Counted from the stretch's first letter, positions 20,147 to 29,858 are shown. The stretch is 64,000 nucleotides of DNA from Corynebacterium vitaeruminis (GCF_001054325.1 NZ_JVVM01000034.1:1-64000), one strand, 5' to 3'. Numbers and translations are program-made. Notes: a model not told the origin generated them from the letters alone.

Positions 20147-21379
20147 TCAGCGGTTCAGCACAATTGGATTGACCACGTCAGCGGCCATGACCAGAACACC
20201 GAACACCAGCAAAACTGCGGTAAAGGCCATAGTGATTGGCATGAGCTTGGTGTAGTCGGCAGGGCCGAGCGCTGGCTTGCCGAATGTCTTACGAATTCGA
20301 TCCCGAATGCGCTCGTAAATGACAACAGCGATATGACCACCGTCCAGTGGTGGCAGCGGCACCAGGTTGAACACGGCCAAGAAGTAGTTGAGGTTGGCCA
20401 GCAGCAGGAAGAAGGACGGCCACTGGTTCATCTCTACAAGTTCACCGCCGGCACGCGAAGCACCGACGACACTCATGGGGCTGGCCGGATCACGCTGAGC
20501 GCCGAAGATGGACGCAACCACACCGGGAACCTTCTCCGGGATGGAGAGCAGCCCGTTCCATACCGCCCCGAAAAGGCTGCCTGTGAAGCTGGCAGCACCA
20601 CCGATGGCGGTCACTGCGTTGTACTCGTGGAGAACAGTTTCTGGGCGTTGGAAGGCGATACCAATCGCTGGCTGGTCGATGTCCTGGCCGTCGTTAGTCT
20701 TGCGTTTGACGACTTCCGGGGTGACCGTGACCGTCTGGGAGGTGCCATTGCGGTCGATGATCATTTTGATGTCCCCGCCTGCAGAGCTGCCGATGAGGGA
20801 CACAGCTTCGGGGTAGGAAGTGATTTTGGTGCCATTGATCTTCTCGATTACGTCTCCAGCACGCAGCCCTGCACGCTCTGCGGGCCCGGAGCCGGTGCAG
20901 GGCTCGAGGGTACCGTCGGCACGCTGTGCCGGCGAGACACACTGCACCGCCTGAATGCGTGGTGCCATTTCCTTACCCATATTTGGCAACCCCCACGTCA
21001 CGGCGATGAAGTAGAGGATGAGGAATCCAATGACGAGGTTCATAGCCACTCCGCCGAGCATCACGATAATGCGCTGCCACCACGGCTTTTTGTACATGGC
21101 GTAGGGCTCTTCGGCAGGGTCGATTGGATCCATTGCAGTCATGCCTGTGATGTCGCAGAATCCGCCGAACGGAATTGCCTTGACTCCGTATTCAGTGTCG
21201 TGCCCGCCTGCCGCGGCGTGATGCCGCTTGAAGGAAAACAGCGTTGGGCCGAAGCCGATGAAGTAGCGGCGCACTCGCATTCCGCACAGTCGAGCTGCGG
21301 TGAGGTGGCCCCATTCGTGAAGGGCGATTGTCACCGCGATGCCGATTGCGAAGAGTAAAACTCCAAGAAGAAATGTCAC
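20147..21379 (-). CDS. rseP: Site-2 intramembrane metalloprotease RseP/Rip1
   Basis: 410 residues, M50B family. The zinc site is HEWGH in the first transmembrane segment, and the third ligand region is NLVPLPPLDGGH near the C-terminus. A PDZ domain (GLRAGDVIEKINGT) lies between. It cleaves anti-sigma factors and other membrane substrates within the bilayer. GTG at 21379 has a TAGGGT box 8 nt upstream. In M. tuberculosis and C. glutamicum ispG and dxr flank this gene; here neither is present. Confidence 0.95.
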   Translation of the reverse strand: MTFLLGVLLFAIGIAVTIALHEWGHLTAARLCGMRVRRYFIGFGPTLFSFKRHHAAAGGHDTEYGVKAIPFGGFCDITGMTAMDPIDPAEEPYAMYKKPWWQRIIVMLGGVAMNLVIGFLILYFIAVTWGLPNMGKEMAPRIQAVQCVSPAQRADGTLEPCTGSGPAERAGLRAGDVIEKINGTKITSYPEAVSLIGSSAGGDIKMIIDRNGTSQTVTVTPEVVKRKTNDGQDIDQPAIGIAFQRPETVLHEYNAVTAIGGAASFTGSLFGAVWNGLLSIPEKVPGVVASIFGAQRDPASPMSVVGASRAGGELVEMNQWPSFFLLLANLNYFLAVFNLVPLPPLDGGHIAVVIYERIRDRIRKTFGKPALGPADYTKLMPITMAFTAVLLVFGVLVMAADVVNPIVLNR

Positions 21380-21387
21380 GAGTGCTC

Positions 21388-21393
21388 ACCCTA
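21388..21393 (-). promoter_or_regulatory. Putative -10 box for leaderless rseP mRNA
   Basis: TAGGGT on the minus strand, 8 nt before the rseP GTG. Confidence 0.42.
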
Positions 21394-21465
21394 CCCCCAC
21401 TTTGGGCGAACCAGAACACCGGCGGAGAGTTTCCGGCCGGGCGAAGTCCCAATTTCAGCAAGTTC

Positions 21466-21478
21466 TAAGGTATCCTTA
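21466..21478. promoter_or_regulatory. Palindrome TAAGG-TAT-CCTTA upstream of the DUF2631 gene
   Basis: Perfect 5-bp arms around a 3-nt centre in the rseP/DUF2631 divergent intergenic region, about 120 nt before the DUF2631 start. The AGG-to-CCT distance (3 nt) is too short for a DtxR box. Regulator unknown. Confidence 0.35.
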
Positions 21479-21594
21479 CACCCGATACTCAAGATTGTCT
21501 GAAAATGCGCTCAGTCGCTTTCAGCAAAATCGCAGATAGACTGAAGTGCATATAGAGTGCAATTCGCCGAAAGTGTTAACAGGAGGACTTTCAA

Positions 21595-21996
21595 GTGAGC
21601 AACCACGAGCCAAAGGAAGAGATTTACCGCGGCGTCAGCACCCTCGACGAGCCGTCGGCGAAGTGGGGCTGGCACGGCCTTAGCAAGAGCGCTATGCAGA
21701 AGGCCGGCTGGATTTCTGTGATCTTCCTGCTGGGCATGACCATCGGTAACCACAAGGGCAACGTCGAGAACTGGTGGCTGGTCGCCATTGCTGCCCTTAT
21801 TGCCATTGGGCTGCTGCTGCAGCTGTTCGCCCCGCAGGGTTCCCAGGTCCGCACTGTTACTGCTCACAACAAGCCGGAAGGCCACATTGAGCCTGAGTGG
21901 GCACGCGACCAGGTCAACGGAACTGGCGTCTACGCTGACCTGACTGACTCTCAGCTGCGCTCCTGGAACCGCTTGCCGGAAGGCCAGGATCAGTAA
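21595..21996 (+). CDS. DUF2631 family membrane protein
   Basis: 133 residues. A hydrophilic N-terminus ending KWGWHGLSKSAMQKAGW, two transmembrane segments (ISVIFLLGMTIGNHKG... and WWLVAIAALIAIGLLLQLF) and a soluble tail. This matches the DUF2631 family, small membrane proteins near rseP/dxr in mycobacteria and corynebacteria; no function is known. The GTG start has a strong AGGAGG 9 nt upstream. It ends before a bidirectional terminator. Confidence 0.8.
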   Translation: MSNHEPKEEIYRGVSTLDEPSAKWGWHGLSKSAMQKAGWISVIFLLGMTIGNHKGNVENWWLVAIAALIAIGLLLQLFAPQGSQVRTVTAHNKPEGHIEPEWARDQVNGTGVYADLTDSQLRSWNRLPEGQDQ

Positions 21997-22055
21997 AGCT
22001 AGCTGCTTTTTCAAAGAAAGTCTGGCTCTAACAGCTCTATAGCGCTACAGAGCAC

Positions 22056-22091
22056 AAAAAGATCCGCACCGGATTTGGTGCGGATCTTTTT
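22056..22091. terminator. Bidirectional intrinsic terminator between DUF2631 gene and rlmN
   Basis: Arms 22056-22070 and 22077-22091 are a perfect 15-bp inverted repeat with a 6-nt loop. The A5/T5 ends give a U-run on both strands, so it serves both convergent genes. Confidence 0.92.
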
Positions 22092-22102
22092 CTATTCGCT
22101 GG

Positions 22103-23200
22103 CTAATCCTCTTCGGCTGCCAGCTGGCCGCATGCTGCGGCAATCTCGTTGCCACGGGTATCGCGAACCGTACATGGCACTCCCTGAGCCTGTACGCGGC
22201 GGACAAACTCTTCCTGCTGCTTCTTCGGGGAGGCGTCCCACTTCGAGCCCGGAGTTGGATTGAGTGGAATCAGGTTGACGTGGACGCGTGAGCCCAGAGC
22301 ATTGTGAAGCTTCTTACCCAGGAGATCGGCACGCCAATCCTGGTCGTTGATATCGCGAATCAAAGCGTACTCGATAGATACGCGACGGCCAGTCTTATCG
22401 GCATAGTAGCGGGCAGCATCGAGAACCTCGGCCACCGTAAAACGATTATTGATTGGCACCAGCTCGTCGCGAAGCTCATCATCCGGAGTGTGCAAAGATA
22501 CCGCGAGGGTGACGGACAGGTCCTCGTCGGCAAGCCGTCGGATGTTCGGCGCGAAACCGACCGTAGAGACAGTGACGTTGCGCATCGAGATACCGAAGCC
22601 CTCCGGCGACGGGCGCGTAATGCGGTGGACAGCGGCGAGAACGCGGTTGTAGTTCGCGAGCGGCTCGCCCATGCCCATGAATACAATGTTGGTCAGACGG
22701 CCACCCTCTGCGGCCATGGTGGCAGCGGCCTCACGAACCTGATCGACAATCTCTGCAGTGGAGAGGTTACGCTGCAAACCGCCCTGACCCGTCGCACAGA
22801 ACGGGCATGCCATACCGCAGCCGGCCTGCGAGGAAATGCAGAGCGTCGCACGATCCGGGTACTTCATCAGCACGGATTCCAGCAACGTCCCGTCACCTGC
22901 ACGCCACAGAGTCTTACGGGTTTCGCCGTCGTCACAGGTGATGTGACGCACGGGCGTCAGCAGAGGTGGGAAGAGACTGTCCTTGACCTTTTGACGATCT
23001 GCTTCCGGCAGGTCAGTCATCGTCATAGGGTCAGCTTCAAGCCGACCGTAATAGTGCCGGGCAATCTGATCGGCGCGGAAGGCCGGCAGACCCAGTTCCT
23101 TGACCGCAGCCTTCCGTTCCTCAACATCGAGGTCCGCAAAATGGGTCGCGGGCATGCCGCGACGTGGAGCTTTAAGAACGATTGGAAGTGAAGTTGCCAT
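22103..23200 (-). CDS. rlmN: Dual-specificity RNA methyltransferase RlmN
   Basis: A 365-residue radical-SAM enzyme that methylates C2 of A2503 in 23S rRNA and A37 in some tRNAs. The cluster motif [14 protein letters not shown] supplies the CxxxCxxC ligands. [31 protein letters not shown] and the C-terminal [12 protein letters not shown], with the methyl-carrying Cys, are all present. It is monocistronic and convergent with the DUF2631 gene. Confidence 0.97.
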   Translation of the reverse strand: MATSLPIVLKAPRRGMPATHFADLDVEERKAAVKELGLPAFRADQIARHYYGRLEADPMTMTDLPEADRQKVKDSLFPPLLTPVRHITCDDGETRKTLWRAGDGTLLESVLMKYPDRATLCISSQAGCGMACPFCATGQGGLQRNLSTAEIVDQVREAAATMAAEGGRLTNIVFMGMGEPLANYNRVLAAVHRITRPSPEGFGISMRNVTVSTVGFAPNIRRLADEDLSVTLAVSLHTPDDELRDELVPINNRFTVAEVLDAARYYADKTGRRVSIEYALIRDINDQDWRADLLGKKLHNALGSRVHVNLIPLNPTPGSKWDASPKKQQEEFVRRVQAQGVPCTVRDTRGNEIAAACGQLAAEED

Positions 23201-23317
23201 GATGGCACCTATTTTCGCATGTAACGACGGTTTTGGCCTAATGAGCGACTAGGCGAGCGCGGCTAAGTGGAACTTTACAAGTGGTACATACCTGCCAAAA
23301 CGTGTTGAATGATAGGT

Positions 23318-23746
23318 ATGACTAACGCTAATCAGCCGAATAATGACAGGCCGCTTTTCGACGATGCTCCGTCGTACTCCCCTAATGATTATGAGGCTCC
23401 CGCAACTGAGCAGGACAACCTGCCAGAACCAGTCGTTGACGCGCCGGAAGAAAAGGAGCCCGCACCGGCTCCGACGCCTGCCCCTGGACCGCGCAAGGTA
23501 AAGAAGACCACAGCGGGCTCGATGTGGGTTGGCCTGGTCATCAGTGCAATTTTGCTGATTGTTCTGCTGGTATTTATCCTGCAGAATCAGCAGGAGACCG
23601 CACTAAACCTGTTCGGCTGGACCTGGAACTTCCCGGTCGGTGTCGGAATGCTGTTCGCTGCTATCCTCGGTGCCCTCATCACCGCGCTGATTGGCGGCTG
23701 GCGAATGCTGGATTTGCGACGCCAGATTCGTAAGGGCGACAACTAG
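23318..23746 (+). CDS. LapA-domain (DUF1049) membrane protein
   Basis: 142 residues. The first ~65 residues are acidic and Pro-rich (PAPAPTPAPGP) and probably disordered. Two transmembrane segments follow (SMWVGLVISAILLIVLLVFI and FPVGVGMLFAAILGALITAL) around LQNQQETALNLFGWTWNFPV, the LapA/DUF1049 signature. Family members act in envelope assembly in E. coli; the role here is unknown. The start is ATG 23318 or 23309. Confidence 0.8.
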   Translation: MTNANQPNNDRPLFDDAPSYSPNDYEAPATEQDNLPEPVVDAPEEKEPAPAPTPAPGPRKVKKTTAGSMWVGLVISAILLIVLLVFILQNQQETALNLFGWTWNFPVGVGMLFAAILGALITALIGGWRMLDLRRQIRKGDN

Positions 23747-23748
23747 AA

Positions 23749-23790
23749 CCTGATTAAAGCAGCCTGACTAGCCCAACCTGACTAGACCAG
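23749..23790. repeat. Three 14-bp imperfect tandem copies between convergent LapA gene and cdsA
   Basis: Copies at 23749-23762, 23763-23776 and 23777-23790 all begin CCTGA(C/T)TA. Copies 2 and 3 match at 12 of 14 positions. The cdsA stop (23784-23782) lies in copy 3. Confidence 0.65.
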
Positions 23791-24687
23791 GCTGAAAAGC
23801 TGCAACATCAGCCATGTCATCGCGGCTGATGGCAGCATGCCGTCCAGACGATCCATCAGACCACCGTGGCCCGGCAACATCGATGACATATCCTTAATGC
23901 CCAAATCTCGTTTGAACTGGGATTCCATCAAGTCCCCGAGCGTGGCAGAGATAACCAGGGCTATGCCCAACACGATGCCCTGCCACCACGGCGCATGCAA
24001 CATAAAGATTGCACAGAGCGCTCCGGTAATAGTGGCAAGCACAAGAGAGCCGCCGAACCCTTCCCAGGACTTTTTGGGACTGACCTTCGGGGCCATCGGG
24101 TGCTTTCCGAACATGACACCGGCGGCATAGCCTCCGACGTCATTGGAAATAACGCCAAGCATAAAGGTCACAATGACCAGGCGGGGATCAACTCCCCAGG
24201 GATTATCCATTTGCACCAACTGCACAGCTAGCGCAGCAAAGAACGGAATCCACATCACCACGAAAACTCCGACTGCGACATCCCGCAGCCAATTCCGTGG
24301 TGCTTCGGCCATGCCGTGCAAAAACAGACGGGCGACCAACAAAAGCATCAGGGTAACAGCCAGGCCCATGACCAGGCCGTCAATCCCCCAATAGGCGGAC
24401 AGCCACACCATTAGCTGGCCACCGAGAATCATTACCGGGCGAGGGACCTGCCAATCGGACTCGCGGAGTCGCTCACAGACCTCCCAGGTGGCGAGCCCAA
24501 CCGCGGCTGCGACAAGTACCGTCCATGCAAGCGCCCCTAGCAGCAAGCCGATGATGACGACTGCACCAAGTGCTACGCCCACTGCAATCGCAACCGGCAG
24601 ATTTCGCCCTGCCGAGTTGCGTGGCTTGATAAGACGTAGCTCGTCTAGAACACGATCCTTATTGGACGCTGGCTTCAACGTTGGCAT
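23782..24687 (-). CDS. cdsA: Phosphatidate cytidylyltransferase
   Basis: A 301-residue polytopic membrane enzyme making CDP-diacylglycerol from CTP and phosphatidic acid. The family signature near the C-terminus is complete: SQFKRDLGIKDMSSMLPGHG followed by GLMDRLDG. NDVGGYAAG and KVSPKKSWEG are also conserved. It follows frr-pyrH in the same direction, as in most actinobacteria. Confidence 0.95.
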   Translation of the reverse strand: MPTLKPASNKDRVLDELRLIKPRNSAGRNLPVAIAVGVALGAVVIIGLLLGALAWTVLVAAAVGLATWEVCERLRESDWQVPRPVMILGGQLMVWLSAYWGIDGLVMGLAVTLMLLLVARLFLHGMAEAPRNWLRDVAVGVFVVMWIPFFAALAVQLVQMDNPWGVDPRLVIVTFMLGVISNDVGGYAAGVMFGKHPMAPKVSPKKSWEGFGGSLVLATITGALCAIFMLHAPWWQGIVLGIALVISATLGDLMESQFKRDLGIKDMSSMLPGHGGLMDRLDGMLPSAAMTWLMLQLFSLV

Positions 24688-24726
24688 TGGCGCCTCACAT
24701 CCCCTCTCCCGGTTGAATATGAAGGC

Positions 24727-25284
24727 CTAAACCTCCATCAGCTCCGCTTCCTTGCGTTCAACCAAGGAGTCAACCTGCTCGACGTAGTTCTTGGTGACCT
24801 GGTCCAGCTCCTTCTCGCCTGCCTGCACCTCATCCTCGCCAGCGTCGCCGTCCTTCTGAATCTTCTTCAGAGTCTCCATGCCCTTACGACGGACATTGCG
24901 AATCGCAATCTTGGCGTCTTCGCCCTTCGAACGTGCAACCTTTACCATCTCACGACGGCGCTCCTCGGTCAGCTGCGGAATAGTAACGCGCAGTACCTGG
25001 CCATCGTTAGTCGGGTTCACACCCAGGTCGGAGTTGCGAATCGCATTTTCGATGTCACCCATGACGCCCAGCTCATACGGTTTGATCAGCAGCATGCGTG
25101 GCTCTGGAACCGAAATGGTAGCCATTTGGGTAATCGGAGTCGGAACACCGTAGTATTCCGCAATAACGCCGTTGAACATCGCCGGATTCGCACGACCAGT
25201 GCGAATGTGCGTCAGCTCCTCGCGGCAGTGTTCTACGGAGCTACCGTACTTTTCTTCGCAGTCAAGCAGGACTTCATCAATCAT
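24727..25284 (-). CDS. frr: Ribosome recycling factor
   Basis: A 185-residue RRF that splits post-termination ribosomes with EF-G. Key blocks: [55 protein letters not shown] and [15 protein letters not shown]. The ATG at 25284 ([14 protein letters not shown]) is the conserved start; the frame is open upstream but that part is not RRF-like. It lies 85 nt downstream of pyrH. Confidence 0.97.
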   Translation of the reverse strand: MIDEVLLDCEEKYGSSVEHCREELTHIRTGRANPAMFNGVIAEYYGVPTPITQMATISVPEPRMLLIKPYELGVMGDIENAIRNSDLGVNPTNDGQVLRVTIPQLTEERRREMVKVARSKGEDAKIAIRNVRRKGMETLKKIQKDGDAGEDEVQAGEKELDQVTKNYVEQVDSLVERKEAELMEV

Positions 25285-25369
25285 TGTGTTTTTAACCTCG
25301 GGTTTCTTGTACTCGGGTATAGAGAGTTCTAGAGCGCTCTGGGCAAAGAACGTATTACGAACAAATTTA

Positions 25370-26095
25370 TCAGCTGTGAACGAGAGTACCGATTCGTTCA
25401 CCGGCTACCGCGCGCGCAATGTTTCCGTCGGTAAGCAGATTAAACACCAGAATCGGCATATTGTTGTCCATGCACAGAGAGAAGGCGGTGGCATCGGCAA
25501 CACGGAGGTCGCGTTCAAGAACCTCACGGTGGGTGATGTCGTCGAAGAGCTCAGCGTCCGGCACCTCACGTGGGTCGGCCGAGTAGACACCGTCAACGGC
25601 CTTGGCCATCAGCAGCACCTCGCAACCAATCTCCAGGGCGCGCTGGGCGGCGGTGGTATCGGTGGAGAAGTACGGCATGCCCATACCTGCACCGAAGATA
25701 ACCACGCGTCCCTTCTCCAGATGGCGCTTAGCACGCAGCGGCAGGTACGGCTCTGACACCTGTGCCATGTTGATAGCAGTCTGAACGCGGCAGTCCACAC
25801 CCTCCTGCTCGAGGAAGTCCTGCAGAGCCAGACAGTTCATGACCGTGCCGAGCATGCCCATGTAGTCAGAGCGTGCGCGGTCCATACCGCGCTGCTGAAG
25901 CTGCGCGCCCCGGAAGAAGTTTCCTCCGCCGATGACGACGCAGACCTCGACACCCTTTCGGGAAACTTCCGCAATCTGTCGGGCAACGTTCTGCACCACG
26001 TCCGGGTCAACGCCAACCTTGCCGCCGCCGAACATCTCACCACCGAGCTTGAGCATCACACGTTTGAAGCCATTGCGCTCGACAGATTCTGCCAT
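25370..26095 (-). CDS. pyrH: Uridylate kinase (UMP kinase)
   Basis: 241 residues of the amino-acid kinase fold, phosphorylating UMP. Visible: [74 protein letters not shown] and [16 protein letters not shown] at 26095 is preferred because GAAAGG lies 9 nt upstream; an ATG at 26101 is too close to it. The gene ends with tandem stops, TGA TAA. Confidence 0.97.
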   Translation of the reverse strand: MAESVERNGFKRVMLKLGGEMFGGGKVGVDPDVVQNVARQIAEVSRKGVEVCVVIGGGNFFRGAQLQQRGMDRARSDYMGMLGTVMNCLALQDFLEQEGVDCRVQTAINMAQVSEPYLPLRAKRHLEKGRVVIFGAGMGMPYFSTDTTAAQRALEIGCEVLLMAKAVDGVYSADPREVPDAELFDDITHREVLERDLRVADATAFSLCMDNNMPILVFNLLTDGNIARAVAGERIGTLVHS

Positions 26096-26201
26096 GACCA
26101 TGCACCTTTCTCGCACCGTTTAAAAAGTCGCAGACGAGTCTACCCGGTCACGACAGCAAGGCACACTTGACGCTCCGTAGTGTCGGCAACATGACAGCAA
26201 A

Positions 26202-26231
26202 ATGCCCCACTCGGACTCCCGAGCGGGGCAT
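26202..26231 (-). terminator. Intrinsic terminator of the rpsB-tsf operon
   Basis: 13-bp stem, 26202-26214 with 26219-26231, 4-nt loop. The one imperfect pair is a G.U on the minus strand and an A-C mismatch on the plus strand, which points to the minus strand. A U4 run follows (26202-26199). Confidence 0.85.
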
Positions 26232-26276
26232 GTGAACTAGCTCGCAGCTAGAGGTTAATGCACAAACTGCAGCGAA

Positions 26277-27104
26277 TTAGTGCTGGCCAACCTCGAAACG
26301 AACGAAACCGGTCAGGGTAACGCCAGCCTCGTCCATGAGCTGCTTAACGGTCTTCTTGTTGTCAGCGACAGACGGCTGCTCCAGCAGGACGACGTCCTTG
26401 TAGAAGCCGTTCAGACGACCCTCGACAATCTTGGCGATAGCCTGCTCCGGCTTGCCCTCTTCGCGGGTGATCTTCTCGTAGACAGCGCGCTCTGCCTCGA
26501 CGCGATCGGCCGGGACATCCTCGCGGGACAGGTACTGTGCCTTCAGAGCGGCGACCTGCATAGCTGCTGCGTGAGCAGTCTCTGCGGCGTTGTCACCCTC
26601 GCCGGTGTAAGCAACCAGAACACCGACAGCTGCCGGCAGGTCTGCTGCACGGCGGTGCAGGTAGACAGCGATGTTGTCGCCCTCGAGAGTAGCGGCGCGA
26701 CGCAGCTCCAGCTTCTCACCGATCTTTGCCGAGAGCTCCTGGGTAGCGTCGGCTGCGGACTGACCATCAAGGTCAGCGGCAGCGAGCTCTTCCGGAGAGT
26801 TTGCCTTGACTGCTGCAGCAGCGTCGGCGACCTTGTTGGCGAAGTCGATGAACTCCTGGTTCTTGGCAACGAAGTCGGTCTCGGAGTTGACCTCGACCAT
26901 GGTGTTACCAGAAACAGCAATCAGACCCTCGGCAGCGGTGCGCTCTGCACGCTTGCCGACGTCCTTAGCGCCCTTAATACGCAGGATCTCGACAGCCTTG
27001 TCGAAATCGCCGTCGGTCTCGACGAGTGCGTCCTTACAAGCCTTCATGCCGGAGCCGGTCAGCTCGCGGAGCTTCTTGACGTCAGCAGCAGTGAAATTCG
27101 CCAT
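26277..27104 (-). CDS. tsf: Elongation factor Ts
   Basis: A 275-residue EF-Ts, the nucleotide exchange factor of EF-Tu. The N-terminal UBA-like domain shows [20 protein letters not shown], and the EF-Tu contact motif follows in [11 protein letters not shown]. The C-terminal half has [20 protein letters not shown]. It is preceded by GGAGG (27115 region), next to a 16-bp tandem duplication after rpsB. Confidence 0.98.
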   Translation of the reverse strand: MANFTAADVKKLRELTGSGMKACKDALVETDGDFDKAVEILRIKGAKDVGKRAERTAAEGLIAVSGNTMVEVNSETDFVAKNQEFIDFANKVADAAAAVKANSPEELAAADLDGQSAADATQELSAKIGEKLELRRAATLEGDNIAVYLHRRAADLPAAVGVLVAYTGEGDNAAETAHAAAMQVAALKAQYLSREDVPADRVEAERAVYEKITREEGKPEQAIAKIVEGRLNGFYKDVVLLEQPSVADNKKTVKQLMDEAGVTLTGFVRFEVGQH

Positions 27105-27118
27105 GCTGGGCGTTCCTC

Positions 27119-27150
27119 CTTGTGGTGGTTAGAACTTGTGGTGGTTAGAA
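27119..27150 (-). repeat. Perfect 16-bp tandem duplication in the rpsB-tsf spacer
   Basis: 27119-27134 and 27135-27150 are identical (16 of 16). The copy nearest tsf abuts its GGAGG ribosome binding site. Confidence 0.9.
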
Positions 27151-27159
27151 AGTTCAGCT

Positions 27160-27981
27160 TTACTCAGCGGATGCCGTCTCAGTTGCAGTGGAACCCTCGG
27201 CGTCCATCTCTGCAGCCTGGTCGGTGTTCTCCGTGGCGGACTCGATCGGAGCGTCGCCAGCTGCCTCGCGAGCAGCGTTGGCCTCGCGCTCAGCGCGAGC
27301 CTTGCGGCCCTCTTCAACAGCGGTGGAGATGATGCGGGTCAGCACGGAAGCAGCGCGGATAGCGTCGTCGTTGCCCGGGATCGGGTAGTCAACGTCATCC
27401 GGGTCGCAGTTGGTGTCCAGGATGGCAACAACCGGGATGCCCAGCTTCTTGGCCTCGGAGACAGCGATGTGCTCCTTGTTGGTGTCAACGATCCACAGTG
27501 CGGACGGAACCTTGGACATGTCGCGAATGCCGCCCAGGGTGCGCTCCAGCTTGGTGCGCTCGCGGGTCAGCATCAGAATTTCCTTCTTGCCGCGACCCTC
27601 GTAGCCGTTTTCAGCAGCGTCCATTGCCTGAAGCTCCTTCAGGCGAGCCAGACGCTTGGAAACCGTGGCGAAGTTGGTCAGCATACCGCCGAGCCAGCGG
27701 TGGTTGACGTACGGCATGTCAACGCGCTCTGCCTCGTTCTGAACGGCTTCCTGAGCCTGCTTCTTGGTACCGACGAACAGGATGTTGCCACCGTGAGCGA
27801 CAGTCTCCTTGACGAACTCAAAAGCCTCGTCGATGTAGGTCAGGGTCTGCTGCAGGTCGATGATGTAGATGCCATTGCGCTCGGTGAAGATGAAACGCTT
27901 CATCTTCGGGTTCCAACGACGGGTCTGGTGACCGAAGTGGACACCTGCATCGAGCAGTTCTCGCATGGATACAACAGCCAT
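27160..27981 (-). CDS. rpsB: 30S ribosomal protein S2
   Basis: A 273-residue S2. It starts [20 protein letters not shown] (ATG 27981) and contains [31 protein letters not shown] and [15 protein letters not shown]. The ~45-residue C-terminal extension rich in Ala, Glu and Thr is usual in corynebacteria. It heads the rpsB-tsf operon. Confidence 0.97.
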   Translation of the reverse strand: MAVVSMRELLDAGVHFGHQTRRWNPKMKRFIFTERNGIYIIDLQQTLTYIDEAFEFVKETVAHGGNILFVGTKKQAQEAVQNEAERVDMPYVNHRWLGGMLTNFATVSKRLARLKELQAMDAAENGYEGRGKKEILMLTRERTKLERTLGGIRDMSKVPSALWIVDTNKEHIAVSEAKKLGIPVVAILDTNCDPDDVDYPIPGNDDAIRAASVLTRIISTAVEEGRKARAEREANAAREAAGDAPIESATENTDQAAEMDAEGSTATETASAE

Positions 27982-28359
27982 GTCATATTCAGGGAAGATC
28001 CTCACGTCCAGCCTGACTAGGGCTGCGGCTGCTTCCCTTCCTTTCTTATCCGATATAGGTGGTTACAGTTCACGCACAGGCTTTCCCTGTGCCCTAGCGC
28101 TCCCCCGCTGCTTCACACCCGACAGACGTTCCTGCCGAGCACCCGTGAACCAGCCGGAATGGGTCGCGCGCGTAGTCTTTGTGCTAGTGGCCGCCCCATT
28201 AAGGCAGACACCGCGAGCGTCATCTTATCTGATACATCGTGCAGGTCGCAAGATCTGACACACCCCGCTATCCACAGGGCAAAAGGTCATCCACAGCTAG
28301 GACCATTTGCAATGCATTATCGCTTGTCGACGGGTGCAGCGTCCGCCACACTATCGCGC
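27982..28359. other. rpsB / M23 peptidase divergent intergenic region
   Basis: It holds no gene. An inverted repeat with 7-bp arms (28074-28080 and 28086-28092, loop CTTTC) lies in the rpsB leader. Two near-consensus DnaA boxes, CTATCCACA (28268-28276) and TCATCCACA (28287-28295), lie closer to the peptidase. Promoters for both genes must be here, but I cannot assign them with confidence. Confidence 0.5.
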
Positions 28360-28881
28360 ATGACAACCAATCAGAGTTTCAGCCGCTCGCTAATGCGCAC
28401 ATTAGCGCTATTTGTGCTCGCTGTCGCGCTAACAACACCCCCAAGCCCACCTGTAGCGGCCAGCAAGCCCATTTCCACTATTGCACACACCCTCCCCGTC
28501 CACGGCAAAGTTCTACGCGACTACGCCCCGCCGGAAAAACGCTGGCAGTCCGGACATCGTGGAGTGGACCTGAACGCCTCTCCGGGCCAGCCAATCCGAG
28601 CTTCAGCTCCCGGTACGGTGCACTTCGCCGGTCCGATTGCCGGCATGACGTCGTTGTCGATAATGCACGCCGATGGCATCCGCACCACCTACCAACCCAT
28701 AGATACTGCACTGAAAAAGGGCGACCACGTGACCGCAGGCCAGGTAATTGGTCATCTTGCAGTCAACGCCAAACATCCCGAACCGGGCTTGCATTGGGGA
28801 GCTCTTCGCGGCAAGGACTATCTCAATCCGCTTGATTTGGTACAGCGGAGGCCAATCGTGCTCAAACCTGTGCGCCATTAA
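28360..28881 (+). CDS. Secreted M23 family (LytM/NlpD-like) metallopeptidase domain protein
   Basis: 173 residues. A signal peptide (SLMRTLALFVLAVALTTPP, cleavage near VAASKP) is followed by a compact M23 domain: GHRGVDLNASPGQPIRASAP supplies the His and Asp zinc ligands and GLHWGALRG the last His. The first His of the usual HxH is Gly, a common actinobacterial form (LHWG). It could cut peptidoglycan cross-bridges or, if inactive, regulate an amidase. I chose ATG 28360; an upstream ATG at 28312 is possible. Its TAA overlaps the xerC stop inside TTAA (28878-28881). Confidence 0.85.
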   Translation: MTTNQSFSRSLMRTLALFVLAVALTTPPSPPVAASKPISTIAHTLPVHGKVLRDYAPPEKRWQSGHRGVDLNASPGQPIRASAPGTVHFAGPIAGMTSLSIMHADGIRTTYQPIDTALKKGDHVTAGQVIGHLAVNAKHPEPGLHWGALRGKDYLNPLDLVQRRPIVLKPVRH

Positions 28882-29798
28882 GCGCGCGGATGTGCTCGCT
28901 TATGCACCTCACGGAGGCGATCCGCCGAGACGTGGGTATAAATCTGTGTAGTAGCCAGACTCGAATGACCGAGCATCTCCTGCACCACACGCAAATCAGC
29001 GCCACCTTCCACCATGGCCGTGGCCGCAGAGTGCCTGAGCGCGTGCGGTGAAACATCAGCCCACTTATGAACAACTCGGCGCGCCTGCCGCGGATTCAGC
29101 CTACCTCCGCGCACGCCGAGAAAAAGCGCCTCCTCTGCCTGTGACGAAGGGTGAAAGTCTCCACGCACCTGCAGCCAGTCTTTCAGCGCCGCCTCCGCTG
29201 GAGCACCAAAGGGCACGATGCGCTCTTTGTTGCCTTTTCCCACCACCGAGATGATGTGGCTGGAGAAGTTCACATCAGAGACATCAGCTTTGCACAGCTC
29301 TTCTACACGCATGCCAGTGGCATACAACAGCTCAACAATGGCCAAGTCGCGAGCTGCTACTGCACCATCCTCAGAGGACAGGTTCTCGATTGCTGTCTCA
29401 ACTTTCTCTGGAGAGAGCAATTCCGGGAGGTGCTGGTGCTTTTTGGGTGTTGACAGGCGCAGCGACGGGTCCGCGTCGAGAATTTGCCGAGCTACGAGCC
29501 AGCTGCAGAACTGCCGAATGGACGTCGTCAAGCGAGCCAGCGATGACCGCGCCGCACCCTCCGCATACTTCGCGCCGAGATGCGCACGGATAACGGGCGT
29601 TGAGAGCTCACTGATGTGGTCCAACCCGACGAGGAGGGGGAGGAGGTCGGCCCGGTAGGCGCGGACGGTTGCGTCGGAGAGCCTGCGGGAATACGTCAAC
29701 TCATCGAGGAAATCCATGAGTACGGCCTCAATATTGGCGGATACCCCCAGATCCTGCTTAGCCTTTTCGTCGTTATCGGATGCGCGCGTCACGGTCAT
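28878..29798 (-). CDS. xerC: Tyrosine recombinase XerC
   Basis: 306 residues. The N-terminal SAM-like core-binding domain is followed by the catalytic domain with the full set: Arg in ATGMRVEEL, Lys in VGKGNKERIVP, HxxR in SPHALRHSAATAM, His in LGHSSLATTQ and the nucleophile Tyr in TQIYTHV. It resolves chromosome dimers at dif with XerD. It is the family member usually encoded beside rpsB and dprA. A terminator and a candidate small RNA lie directly upstream. Confidence 0.95.
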   Translation of the reverse strand: MTVTRASDNDEKAKQDLGVSANIEAVLMDFLDELTYSRRLSDATVRAYRADLLPLLVGLDHISELSTPVIRAHLGAKYAEGAARSSLARLTTSIRQFCSWLVARQILDADPSLRLSTPKKHQHLPELLSPEKVETAIENLSSEDGAVAARDLAIVELLYATGMRVEELCKADVSDVNFSSHIISVVGKGNKERIVPFGAPAEAALKDWLQVRGDFHPSSQAEEALFLGVRGGRLNPRQARRVVHKWADVSPHALRHSAATAMVEGGADLRVVQEMLGHSSLATTQIYTHVSADRLREVHKRAHPRA

Positions 29799-29818
29799 GA
29801 CCCTACAGGGCTAATACG

Positions 29819-29858
29819 GAAAAAGGCAGTGACCCCGACTTTCGCCAGAGCCACTGCC
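29819..29858 (-). terminator. Intrinsic terminator upstream of xerC (end of candidate sRNA)
   Basis: On the minus strand GGCAGTG (29858-29852) pairs with CACTGCC (29831-29825). The inner GCTCTGGC pairs fully with GTCGGGGT if four G.U pairs are allowed, leaving a GAAA tetraloop, then U5. The wobble pairs would be A-C mismatches on the plus strand, so the structure belongs to the minus-strand transcript. Confidence 0.9.
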
